From positions 1 through 7,979 of the forward strand of contig CAMLEX010000200.1 of NCBI GenBank assembly GCA_946479055.1: a DNA stretch of 7,979 bases, given 5' to 3'. This stretch comes from an uncultured Bacteroidota bacterium. Lineage in GTDB: Bacteria; Bacteroidota; Bacteroidia; Chitinophagales; Chitinophagaceae. Below the pieces are notes generated by a model. The model did no database searches. It saw nothing but the letters and a program-made list of their open reading frames with translations, and was not told where the DNA came from. A program made the translations under genes and the position numbers. Below, piece by piece: positions 1 through 5,467 of this stretch; the first letter of the stretch is position 1, and each line of letters opens with the position of its first letter.

Positions 1-131
1 CATGCATCACCGTTAGCACTATAATCTTCTCTTACTGTTCCCCATTGCCGCTCACTCAGATAAGGTCCCCATTGTGCCAGTGGAATTGCTTTACCGGCAT
101 TGTCTGCCAACCGCTGATGTTCTGCTGTCAT
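1..131 (-). CDS. MGH1/GH63-like glucosidase, N-terminal fragment (runs off left edge)
   Basis: Only the first 43 codons are present, starting at the ATG whose complement is 129-131; the gene continues beyond position 1. The translation begins [11 protein letters not shown] and contains [18 protein letters not shown] followed by NGDA and a partial codon TG that fits W. From family knowledge, this opening (MTAE..RL, then [18 protein letters not shown].aW) is a hallmark of bacterial MGH1-like glycoside hydrolases related to mannosyl-oligosaccharide glucosidase (GH63), usually about 880-900 residues long. No signal peptide is visible, so a cytoplasmic glucosidase is inferred. The catalytic region lies outside the window, so substrate cannot be judged. 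It follows the amidase gene on the same strand after a 145-bp gap; co-transcription is possible but unsupported. There is no Shine-Dalgarno sequence before the ATG, as is usual in Bacteroidota. Confidence 0.8.
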   Translation of the reverse strand, partial: MTAEHQRLADNAGKAIPLAQWGPYLSERQWGTVREDYSANGDA

Positions 132-276
132 TCAAATAATTTATCGTCAATAAGATGGCAAACAAACATTTGGTATTAAACATGATCACCGGAGATGATC
201 GTTTTGTTGTAGGGTGAAATTAACTCATAATAATGAAATAGAGGCGTTCTGTGAAGTTGAAATATAACGCAGCAGG

Positions 277-1095
277 TTATTGATATTTTTTTTCCAGGTC
301 AATCAGAATTTTTTTATCCGCATCTGTGATCAGTTTTGTAGAATCGTTTTGTACAAAATGCAGTTTGAAAGACTGAATGGCGTTAGTATCATTTTTAATA
401 TCATATCCTATGATACGCAATGCCTGCATCGCATTAAAATTGATAGGTATCTGCACATTTGTAGTATCATACCAATAGCCAAATCCTTGTTCAGAAAGTT
501 TTTGCCAGGGGAAATTTCTATTGGGATCTACTTTTCTTCCCGGTGCAATATCGGAGTGGCCAATAAAATTAGCAACCGGGATATTATAGGCTTTTTTCAA
601 ACGATCTAATACAACCAACAAACTATTGATCTGTTCATCAGTAAATGCTTCAAATCCATTATTGTCTATTTCAATACCAATGCTGGTGCTATTAAGATCA
701 GTAGCATTGCCCCATTTGCTCACACCTGCATGATGGCCACGCAGAAGATCATTAAGCATGTGATGTACGGTCCCATCTTTACAAATAACATAATGAGAAC
801 TTACCTGGGTGTTGGAAAGCGTAAATGTTTTCAATGTTTGTTCACAACTGTTTTGCGCCGTATGATGAATGATGACATAATTAGGACGGCGCATACTGAA
901 GTTGGTAGTACCCGCCCAGGATGTTGAAACTTGCAGTCCGGCAGAATCTGTTAACGGGTATTGACGCAACAGTTTTGCATACGACTTGACCTGTTTCTTA
1001 TAACTCTTATTTGTTTTCGAATAAGGATTAGGAGCACAAGCTTGCAGTACTAACGTACAGCCAATGGTTAAAATGATAATTGCACATTTAAACAT
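277..1095 (-). CDS. N-acetylmuramoyl-L-alanine amidase lipoprotein (Amidase_2, AmiD/AmpD type)
   Basis: The 272-residue product should cut the amide bond between N-acetylmuramic acid and the stem peptide in peptidoglycan or anhydro-muropeptides. Residues 1-20 form a lipoprotein signal with lipobox LQAC (Cys20). The following APNPYSK lacks the acidic surface-export signal of Bacteroidota lipoproteins, so a periplasm-facing anchor is likely (inference). The Amidase_2 domain covers about 70-200. Expected zinc ligands are present: His77 in VIIHHTA, His180 in IGHSDIAPGRKVDP, and Asp190; Glu142 in GIEI is the probable catalytic acid. Residues 200-272 form a C-terminal extension of the kind seen in E. 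coli AmiD, which has almost the same total length (276). The ATG at 1095 is supported by the signal peptide directly after it. It is divergent from the CsbD-like gene and has a TATCTTTC -7-like element 19 bases upstream. Confidence 0.92.
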   Translation of the reverse strand: MFKCAIIILTIGCTLVLQACAPNPYSKTNKSYKKQVKSYAKLLRQYPLTDSAGLQVSTSWAGTTNFSMRRPNYVIIHHTAQNSCEQTLKTFTLSNTQVSSHYVICKDGTVHHMLNDLLRGHHAGVSKWGNATDLNSTSIGIEIDNNGFEAFTDEQINSLLVVLDRLKKAYNIPVANFIGHSDIAPGRKVDPNRNFPWQKLSEQGFGYWYDTTNVQIPINFNAMQALRIIGYDIKNDTNAIQSFKLHFVQNDSTKLITDADKKILIDLEKKYQ

Positions 1096-1114
1096 TATGT
1101 ATTGACATTTCAGT

Positions 1115-1122
1115 GAAAGATA
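1115..1122 (-). promoter_or_regulatory. Candidate Bacteroidota -7 element for the amidase gene
   Basis: Read on the minus strand this is TATCTTTC, matching the Bacteroidota sigma-A -7 consensus TAnnTTTG except for the last base. It ends 19 bases before the amidase ATG, implying a short leader. I do not see a TTG -33 element at the usual distance, so the call rests on the -7 match alone. Confidence 0.35.
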
Positions 1123-1239
1123 AAAAATTTCGCTTTAATGGTTGGAATACGTCACCCAGTAGTTTTTCATTCGGCATTTTATTCCCTGATCTGATAGAAT
1201 AAATGGCGTGGATATTGCCTGTTATTTTCTAAAAATCAT

Positions 1240-1455
1240 ATGGAAACATATCAATTAAAATTGCAAAAACCCTGGGAAAGGGTGAAGGAAACATTAAAAG
1301 AAATTAATGTTGAGCTTACTGATGATGATCTTGTTTATCAACCCGGACAGGAAGAACAATTGCTGGAAAGGTTGGAAAAGAAAATGAAAAAAAGCAAAGC
1401 CGAAATAAAGGCACTGATAGAAAGTGTTTCGGCCAATAAAGGAAAGGCTTCCTGA
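1240..1455 (+). CDS. CsbD-like small stress-associated protein
   Basis: The 71-residue product is highly charged and probably helical: METYQLKLQKPWERVKETLKE, then ELTDDDLVYQPGQEEQL, then LERLEKKMKKSKAEIKALIES. The order W..vK..lke.n.eLTdDDL.y..G.eeeLl.rL.kk..ks..ei is the CsbD-like pattern seen in small general-stress proteins, here in the form common in Bacteroidota. No signal peptide or membrane segment is visible, so it is probably cytoplasmic. The biochemical role of CsbD proteins is not known; in Bacillus, csbD is a sigma-B regulon gene. The ATG at 1240 gives the usual family length. The gene is divergent from the amidase (144-bp gap) and converges on the helicase with 18 bases between stop codons. 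A short hairpin overlaps its stop codon. The assignment is from motif order only. Confidence 0.7.
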   Translation: METYQLKLQKPWERVKETLKEINVELTDDDLVYQPGQEEQLLERLEKKMKKSKAEIKALIESVSANKGKAS

Positions 1456-1463
1456 GTTTTTTT
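1440..1463 (+). terminator. Weak intrinsic terminator overlapping the CsbD-like stop codon
   Basis: AGGAA (1440-1444) pairs with TTCCT (1449-1453) around the loop AGGC. Three bases later comes a run of seven T (1457-1463). The stem is only five pairs and includes the last codons and first stop base of the CsbD-like gene. The T-run and its position between two convergent genes support a terminator, but the stem is weak. Confidence 0.4.
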
Positions 1464-1473
1464 ATACTCGACT

Positions 1474-2700
1474 TCAACGTTTATTTCCGGATTTACGAGG
1501 GTAAAATTTTCGTTGTGGTCTTCTCTCTCCTGTACCGCCGGTTCTTTTTCGTGGATTATACGGTGGTGCAGGGCCAAATTCCTGCGGTATTTCAGCTTTT
1601 TCCACATCCTTATCAATCAATGATTCTATAGCTGCAAAACTGTTTTGTTCTCTTTCACCTACCAGTGTAAAAGCCATACCATCCGCCTCTGCTCTTGCTG
1701 TACGGCCAATGCGATGAACATAATCTTCACCATCACGGGGTACATCATAGTTGATCACAAGGTCAATGGTATCAATATCAATGCCACGGCTTAAAATATC
1801 GGTGGCGACCATTACAGGGATACGTCCGCTGGTAAAGCCTCCCACTACACTTTCCCGCTGTGCCTGTTCCAGGTCACTATGCATTTCTTCAATGGCAAAA
1901 CCGCTTTGCTTCAACGTCTTTGTCAGTTGTTTTACATTTTGTTTACGACTGCAGAAGATCAATGCACTTTTATAAGGAGTATTTTTTAATAAATATTTTA
2001 CTAATGGCAACTTTTGTTGTTCAAACACCACAAAAGCTTTTTGTACAATTTTTTCCGGAGGCTTGGAGATAGCAATATTCACTTCCACAGGATCTATCAA
2101 AATGTTGCGTGCCAGTTGCCTGATCTTTGGCGGCATAGTTGCTGAAAACAACAAGGTTTGTCTTTTAACCGGCAATGCTTTTACAATTTTTGCAAGATCA
2201 TCCTGGAAACCCATGTCCAGCATACGATCGGCTTCATCCAATACCAAAAACTGCAAACCTTTCATTGTCACATATCCCATATTCAGATGCGCAATCATAC
2301 GTCCCGGGGTACAGATAATAATATCTGCACCCATCTGTAATGCCTTTTTTTCCGCTACAAAATTCTGCGCATCATTTCCTCCATATACAGCTAATGAGCT
2401 GATGTGAGTGAAATAAGAAAGCCCTTCCAGGTGTTGTGAGATCTGAATTGCAAGTTCACGGGTAGGCACAATAACCAATGCACCCACTTGCCCATCCACA
2501 TGATTGGTTAACAAACGATGGATAACCGGCAATAAAAAAGCTGCCGTTTTGCCGGTACCTGTTTGTGCGGAAGCGATCAGGTCTTTTCCCGCAAGTATGG
2601 TTGGTATCACCTGCTCCTGAACCGGAGTGGCGTTTTCGTAATTAGATGCTTCTATTCCCTCTAAAAGGTCCGGATGAAAATTAAAATCGGTAAAACGCAA
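1474..2700 (-). CDS. DEAD-box ATP-dependent RNA helicase, RhlE type, TTG start
   Basis: The 408-residue cytoplasmic enzyme uses ATP to unwind RNA duplexes; bacterial RhlE-like proteins act in ribosome assembly, RNA decay and cold adaptation. All core motifs are intact: the Q motif (ATPVQEQVIP, Gln28), motif I AQTGTGKT (Lys51), Ia PTRELAIQ (79-86), Ib TPGR (131-134), II DEAD (155-158), III SAT (186-188), V TDILSRGIDI (300-309) and VI HRIGRTAR (329-336). After about residue 375 a proline-rich then strongly basic tail (PRKRTGGTGERRPQRKF...) probably binds RNA. The start is TTG at 2700: the motif-F..F opening precedes the Q motif normally, an in-frame TAA lies four codons upstream, and the next Met is residue 123, after motif I. 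It converges on the CsbD-like gene and is divergent from yccF. Confidence 0.95.
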   Translation of the reverse strand: MRFTDFNFHPDLLEGIEASNYENATPVQEQVIPTILAGKDLIASAQTGTGKTAAFLLPVIHRLLTNHVDGQVGALVIVPTRELAIQISQHLEGLSYFTHISSLAVYGGNDAQNFVAEKKALQMGADIIICTPGRMIAHLNMGYVTMKGLQFLVLDEADRMLDMGFQDDLAKIVKALPVKRQTLLFSATMPPKIRQLARNILIDPVEVNIAISKPPEKIVQKAFVVFEQQKLPLVKYLLKNTPYKSALIFCSRKQNVKQLTKTLKQSGFAIEEMHSDLEQAQRESVVGGFTSGRIPVMVATDILSRGIDIDTIDLVINYDVPRDGEDYVHRIGRTARAEADGMAFTLVGEREQNSFAAIESLIDKDVEKAEIPQEFGPAPPYNPRKRTGGTGERRPQRKFYPRKSGNKR

Positions 2701-2973
2701 GTTGATAAGATATTAATGTGATGCAGGTAACCCCGCTTTTTTTAAAATGTAAAGGTAGCCTAATTTATTTCACTGGCTTCAGATAGCCATCGGACGGGTA
2801 TTTTGGCATTTCAAAAACCCACTTTCATGTGTGTCTTTAGCCTTTGGGAGTAAAGAGTTTTTCTGATATTGCTTTTGGTATCTTTTCGCTGGTATACCCA
2901 AAATTTTTTTTTGCCATTCATGAATGAACATAGTTAAATAATATTGAAACACTTCTTTCCCTACATTTATTGC
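2701..2973. other. Divergent intergenic region between helicase and YccF genes
   Basis: This 273-base stretch should hold promoters in both directions. For the helicase (minus strand) TACCTTTA lies at 2750-2757, about 50 bases from the TTG start. For yccF (plus strand) TATCTTTT lies at 2879-2886, about 87 bases before the ATG. Both match TAnnTTTG in all but the last base, and neither has a clear TTG -33 partner. A 12-base palindrome sits at 2915-2926. I find no convincing small gene or structured RNA here. Confidence 0.4.
2915..2926. promoter_or_regulatory. 12-bp perfect palindrome CATTCATGAATG upstream of yccF (possible operator)
   Basis: CATTCATGAATG is identical on both strands with no spacer. 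It lies 29 bases downstream of the TATCTTTT -7-like element and 47 bases before the yccF ATG, within the presumed 5' leader. A dimeric regulator could bind such a site, but no regulator gene is in the window and the role is inferred only from symmetry and position. Confidence 0.25.
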
Positions 2974-3354
2974 ATGAATACAATTGGAAACCTGGTCTGG
3001 CTACTATTTGGCGGCTTTCTTGCAGCTCTCGGTTATTTCATTGGTGGTCTTGTTTTGTGTCTGACCATTGTTGGCATTCCCTGGGGATTGCAATGCTTTA
3101 AATTAGCCGAGATGGTGCTATGGCCTTTTGGAAAAAAAGTTATCAGCGATGGCAGTAATACAGGTTGTCTTTCTACGTTATGCAATATTATCTGGCTGAT
3201 CTGCGGTGGCCTTTATGCCGCGTTAGTACATCTTGTGATGGGTATCCTTTTATCTATTACCATCGTTGGCATTCCCTGGGGCCGCCAGCATTTTAAGCTG
3301 ATAGAAATTTCTTTATTACCTTTTGGAAAAAGAATTGTTCAAAATGGAGATTGA
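2974..3354 (+). CDS. yccF: YccF-domain inner-membrane protein (two tandem YccF domains)
   Basis: The 126-residue product has two copies of the YccF domain. Copy 1 (about 4-57) opens IGNLVWLLFGG and carries TIVGIPWGLQCFKL and LWPFGKKV. Copy 2 (about 69-122) opens LCNIIWLICGG and carries TIVGIPWGRQHFKL and LLPFGKRI. Each copy has a hydrophobic stretch followed by GIPWG and PFGK signatures, so it is an integral inner-membrane protein. The two-domain layout matches E. coli YccF, whose molecular function is not established. I chose the ATG at 2974 because YccF proteins begin just before the IGN motif; the reading frame is open upstream to a TTG at 2944, which would add ten residues with no family counterpart. 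The two domains remain nearly identical in short DNA stretches spaced 195 bases apart. The downstream beta-helix gene is on the same strand but 128 bases away with its own likely promoter. Confidence 0.88.
   Translation: MNTIGNLVWLLFGGFLAALGYFIGGLVLCLTIVGIPWGLQCFKLAEMVLWPFGKKVISDGSNTGCLSTLCNIIWLICGGLYAALVHLVMGILLSITIVGIPWGRQHFKLIEISLLPFGKRIVQNGD
3064..3331 (+). repeat. Internal direct repeat in yccF, 195-bp period
   Basis: The 23-base segment at 3064-3086 recurs at 3259-3281 with one change (22 of 23 bases identical), encoding TIVGIPWG both times. A second segment, CCTTTTGGAAAAA, occurs exactly at 3124-3136 and at 3319-3331. Both pairs are offset by exactly 195 bases (65 codons), so they mark the duplicated YccF domain unit at DNA level. 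Confidence 0.85.
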
Positions 3355-3460
3355 ACCAAAAAAAAGAAAAAGTTTTAATTTAATTGCATAGGAGGGAAAC
3401 CTGAAGAAGGAACCTAGCTTACAGGAAAAAAATAAAGCATCCGATCCCATCCCCAGGTTT

Positions 3461-3468
3461 TATCTTTC
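3461..3468 (+). promoter_or_regulatory. Candidate Bacteroidota -7 element for the beta-helix lipoprotein gene
   Basis: TATCTTTC matches TAnnTTTG except in the last base and ends 14 bases before the ATG at 3483, implying a very short leader. It is the same octamer as the element upstream of the amidase gene. No clear -33 TTG is visible, so confidence is limited. Confidence 0.38.
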
Positions 3469-3482
3469 CAAACAATAGTACA

Positions 3483-4637
3483 ATGAAGTTTCTAATATTA
3501 TTTTTCTGCATCACTGGCCTGAATGCGTGCAATCATACTTCCTCACATAAAGGAAATAAAATGGAAGCAGTGACAAACGGGAAAATGATTACAGTAAGGG
3601 AAAATAAGGACACCCTGATTCTTACAACTAAAACTGACAGTTTGAATAAGCAGGTCAGTACAGAAGAAATTAAACCTTATAAAAAACAACTGACGAAAGA
3701 TACCGCCGCAAAACCCAACGCCATTTTAAAAAAAGTTTTTTATCTATCCCTTCCTGAAGAAACACCTGTCACTTATAAAAATATTTCTAATCTCGTTATC
3801 GAAAATTTGCAGTTCACTAACAAATCAGGGGCTAACCTGGTCTTTATAAACTGTAGGGATATCACGATCCGTAATTGCTATTTTGGAAGAAGCGGTGCAG
3901 AAGCTATTGTACTTGAAGAATGTTCTAACATCCAAATAGAAAAATGCTTATTCGCCTATAACCTCACAGGAGTGTATGCTGCTAGTTCTTCAACAATTAA
4001 AGTGATCAACAATCAATTCGTTAACGTAAGACAGCGAAGCGGGCCTGCCAGAGGACAGTTTGTACAATTTAACCACGTTACAGGTGCAGGCAATGAAATC
4101 AGTGATAATAAAGGCGAAAACTTCCCGGGTGAGAGCAACCCCGAAGATTTGATAAGCATGTTCAAATCAAGTGGAACAGCGGCCTCGCCAATTCGTATCA
4201 AAAACAATATGTTCAGAGGCGGTGGCCCTTCTACTTCAGGAGGAGGCATCGTTTTTGGTGACTACGGTGGCCGATTTATTATAGCTGAAAATAATACATT
4301 GCTTAATCCCGGTCAATATGGAATGGCAGTAGCAGGTGGGTCCGATATGACAATACTGAATAATAAAATATATGCAAGGCAACAACCATTTACTAATAAC
4401 CCTTTATTCGTATGGGCGCAGGCAGGTGTTTCCTGTTCTGATATTATAGTAAAAGATAACAGGGCTAACTGGATAGACAAAAAAGGAAATATCAATGGTG
4501 GATGGGATGCAGGTAATTGTAAAAATACTTCGTTTGAATATCCGGCTCCAATCACAGAAGCAGAGATGAATATTCCCGCTCACCTTATCGACTTTGTTAC
4601 ACCTGATGAATTATTAAAGATCAGGGAAAAAAAATAA
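3483..4637 (+). CDS. Right-handed parallel beta-helix lipoprotein, function unknown
   Basis: The 384-residue product starts with a lipoprotein signal: MKFLILFFCITGLNAC, lipobox LNAC, Cys16. The residues after Cys16 (NHTSSHK) lack an acidic surface-export motif. Residues 17-85 are a polar, Lys/Thr-rich linker. From about 96 the protein shows parallel beta-helix (PbH1) rungs of 23 residues with the pattern sNI.I..C.F, and later N-rich turns up to about 330. Glycine/acid-rich segments stand out: ENFPGESNPEDLI (212-224), FRGGGPSTSGGGIVFGDYGG (244-263), NPGQYGMAVAGG (275-286) and GGWDAGNC (339-346). Such folds occur in polysaccharide lyases, epimerases and NosD-like proteins, so carbohydrate processing is possible, but I cannot identify a known catalytic set. 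It may equally be a structural envelope protein. It has no nearby sugar-uptake (SusCD) genes. It converges with the slipin gene 42 bases downstream. Confidence 0.85.
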   Translation: MKFLILFFCITGLNACNHTSSHKGNKMEAVTNGKMITVRENKDTLILTTKTDSLNKQVSTEEIKPYKKQLTKDTAAKPNAILKKVFYLSLPEETPVTYKNISNLVIENLQFTNKSGANLVFINCRDITIRNCYFGRSGAEAIVLEECSNIQIEKCLFAYNLTGVYAASSSTIKVINNQFVNVRQRSGPARGQFVQFNHVTGAGNEISDNKGENFPGESNPEDLISMFKSSGTAASPIRIKNNMFRGGGPSTSGGGIVFGDYGGRFIIAENNTLLNPGQYGMAVAGGSDMTILNNKIYARQQPFTNNPLFVWAQAGVSCSDIIVKDNRANWIDKKGNINGGWDAGNCKNTSFEYPAPITEAEMNIPAHLIDFVTPDELLKIREKK

Positions 4638-4679
4638 TACCGGCAATTTCTGGTTTTAAGTCGAGAAGATATTCCTCTA

Positions 4680-5456
4680 CTACAGATTTGATGATTCTCC
4701 TGATTTTAAAAATGGTTTCAGCAGATCAATCGGCACCGGGAAAATAGTAGTGGAATTATTTTCTGTAGCTATTTCTCTCAATGTCTGCAGATAGCGCAGT
4801 GTTAATGCACTGGGTTGATCGGCCAGGATCCTTGCTGCATCAGCCAGTCGTTGCGAAGCCTGGAATTCGCCTTCAGCCGCAATCACTTTAGATCTTCGTT
4901 CCCTTTCCGCTTCTGCTTGTTTAGCCATAGCCCTTTGCATTTCCTGGGGCAAATCTATTTGTTTTACTTCTACATTGGTAACTTTTACACCCCAGGGTTC
5001 CGTATTGGTATCAATGATCTGTTGCAGCTTATGATTTATTTTATCTCTTTGAGAAAGCAGGTCATCCAGTTCTGACTGTCCGAGCACACTACGCAAAGTA
5101 GTTTGTGATATCTGTGAAGTAGCTGCCAAAAAATTTTCAACCTGTACTATTGCCTTCTGTGGTTCGATAACCCGGAAATAAACAACGGCATTTACTTTTA
5201 TAGAAACATTATCCTGGGTGATCACATCCTGCGGCGGCACATCCAATACAACGGTGCGCAGGCTTACTTTTACCATTTTATCAATAACCGGAATCAGCAA
5301 TATCAAACCGGGGCCTTTTACACCACCGCCTCCAATTAGCCGGCCCAACCGGAAAATAACGCCACGTTCGTACTCTCTTAGTATACGTATAGCATTAGCA
5401 AGAATAATTAATACAAACAGAACAATAGCAATTGTCGCGATCGGGAAATTTTCCAT
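4680..5456 (-). CDS. Stomatin-like slipin (SPFH/Band 7 membrane protein)
   Basis: The 258-residue protein is a bacterial slipin that probably forms membrane-associated oligomers. One N-terminal hydrophobic segment (about 6-23) is followed by [13 protein letters not shown] (27-39), the slipin opening signature, and an SPFH domain to about 190. Other slipin landmarks are [23 protein letters not shown] (split here as DVPPQD at 72-77 and [12 protein letters not shown] at 83-94), [15 protein letters not shown] (156-170) and the charged helix [18 protein letters not shown] (180-197), expected to be coiled coil. The tail [12 protein letters not shown] (235-246) corresponds to the C-terminal hydrophobic segment that partner NfeD protease cleaves in Pyrococcus stomatin. 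It starts 11 bases after the NfeD stop codon on the same strand, so the two form an operon. The length is typical, and the ATG at 5456 leads directly into the membrane segment. Confidence 0.95.
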   Translation of the reverse strand: MENFPIATIAIVLFVLIILANAIRILREYERGVIFRLGRLIGGGGVKGPGLILLIPVIDKMVKVSLRTVVLDVPPQDVITQDNVSIKVNAVVYFRVIEPQKAIVQVENFLAATSQISQTTLRSVLGQSELDDLLSQRDKINHKLQQIIDTNTEPWGVKVTNVEVKQIDLPQEMQRAMAKQAEAERERRSKVIAAEGEFQASQRLADAARILADQPSALTLRYLQTLREIATENNSTTIFPVPIDLLKPFLKSGESSNL

Positions 5457-5467
5457 ACTTTATTTAT

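Noticed and set aside
132..149. TTTG and ATTATTTG on the minus strand directly before the glucosidase start, spaced like a -33/-7 pair
   Set aside because: The -7 candidate matches only six of eight consensus positions and touches the ATG, which would place the transcription start inside the coding region.
184..200. Inverted repeat GATCA...TGATC between the glucosidase and amidase genes
   Set aside because: The stem is only five pairs with a seven-base loop and no T-run on either strand, so it supports neither a terminator nor an operator beyond chance.
280..609. 109-codon open frame on the plus strand opposite the amidase
   Set aside because: It lies entirely antisense to a gene with intact catalytic motifs; its translation is Cys/Ile/Phe-rich without any recognisable domain.
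2063..2407. 114-codon open frame on the plus strand opposite the helicase
   Set aside because: It is antisense to the conserved helicase core and only reflects the codon pattern of that gene.
2944..2973. TTG start giving YccF a ten-residue N-terminal extension
   Set aside because: YccF proteins start immediately before the IGN motif, and the ATG at 2974 reproduces that arrangement.
3390..3396. Strong Shine-Dalgarno-like AGGAGGG between yccF and the beta-helix lipoprotein gene
   Set aside because: No ATG, GTG or TTG occurs at a usable distance downstream, the next codons run into TGA and TAG, and Bacteroidota rarely use such sites. It does not mark a small gene.
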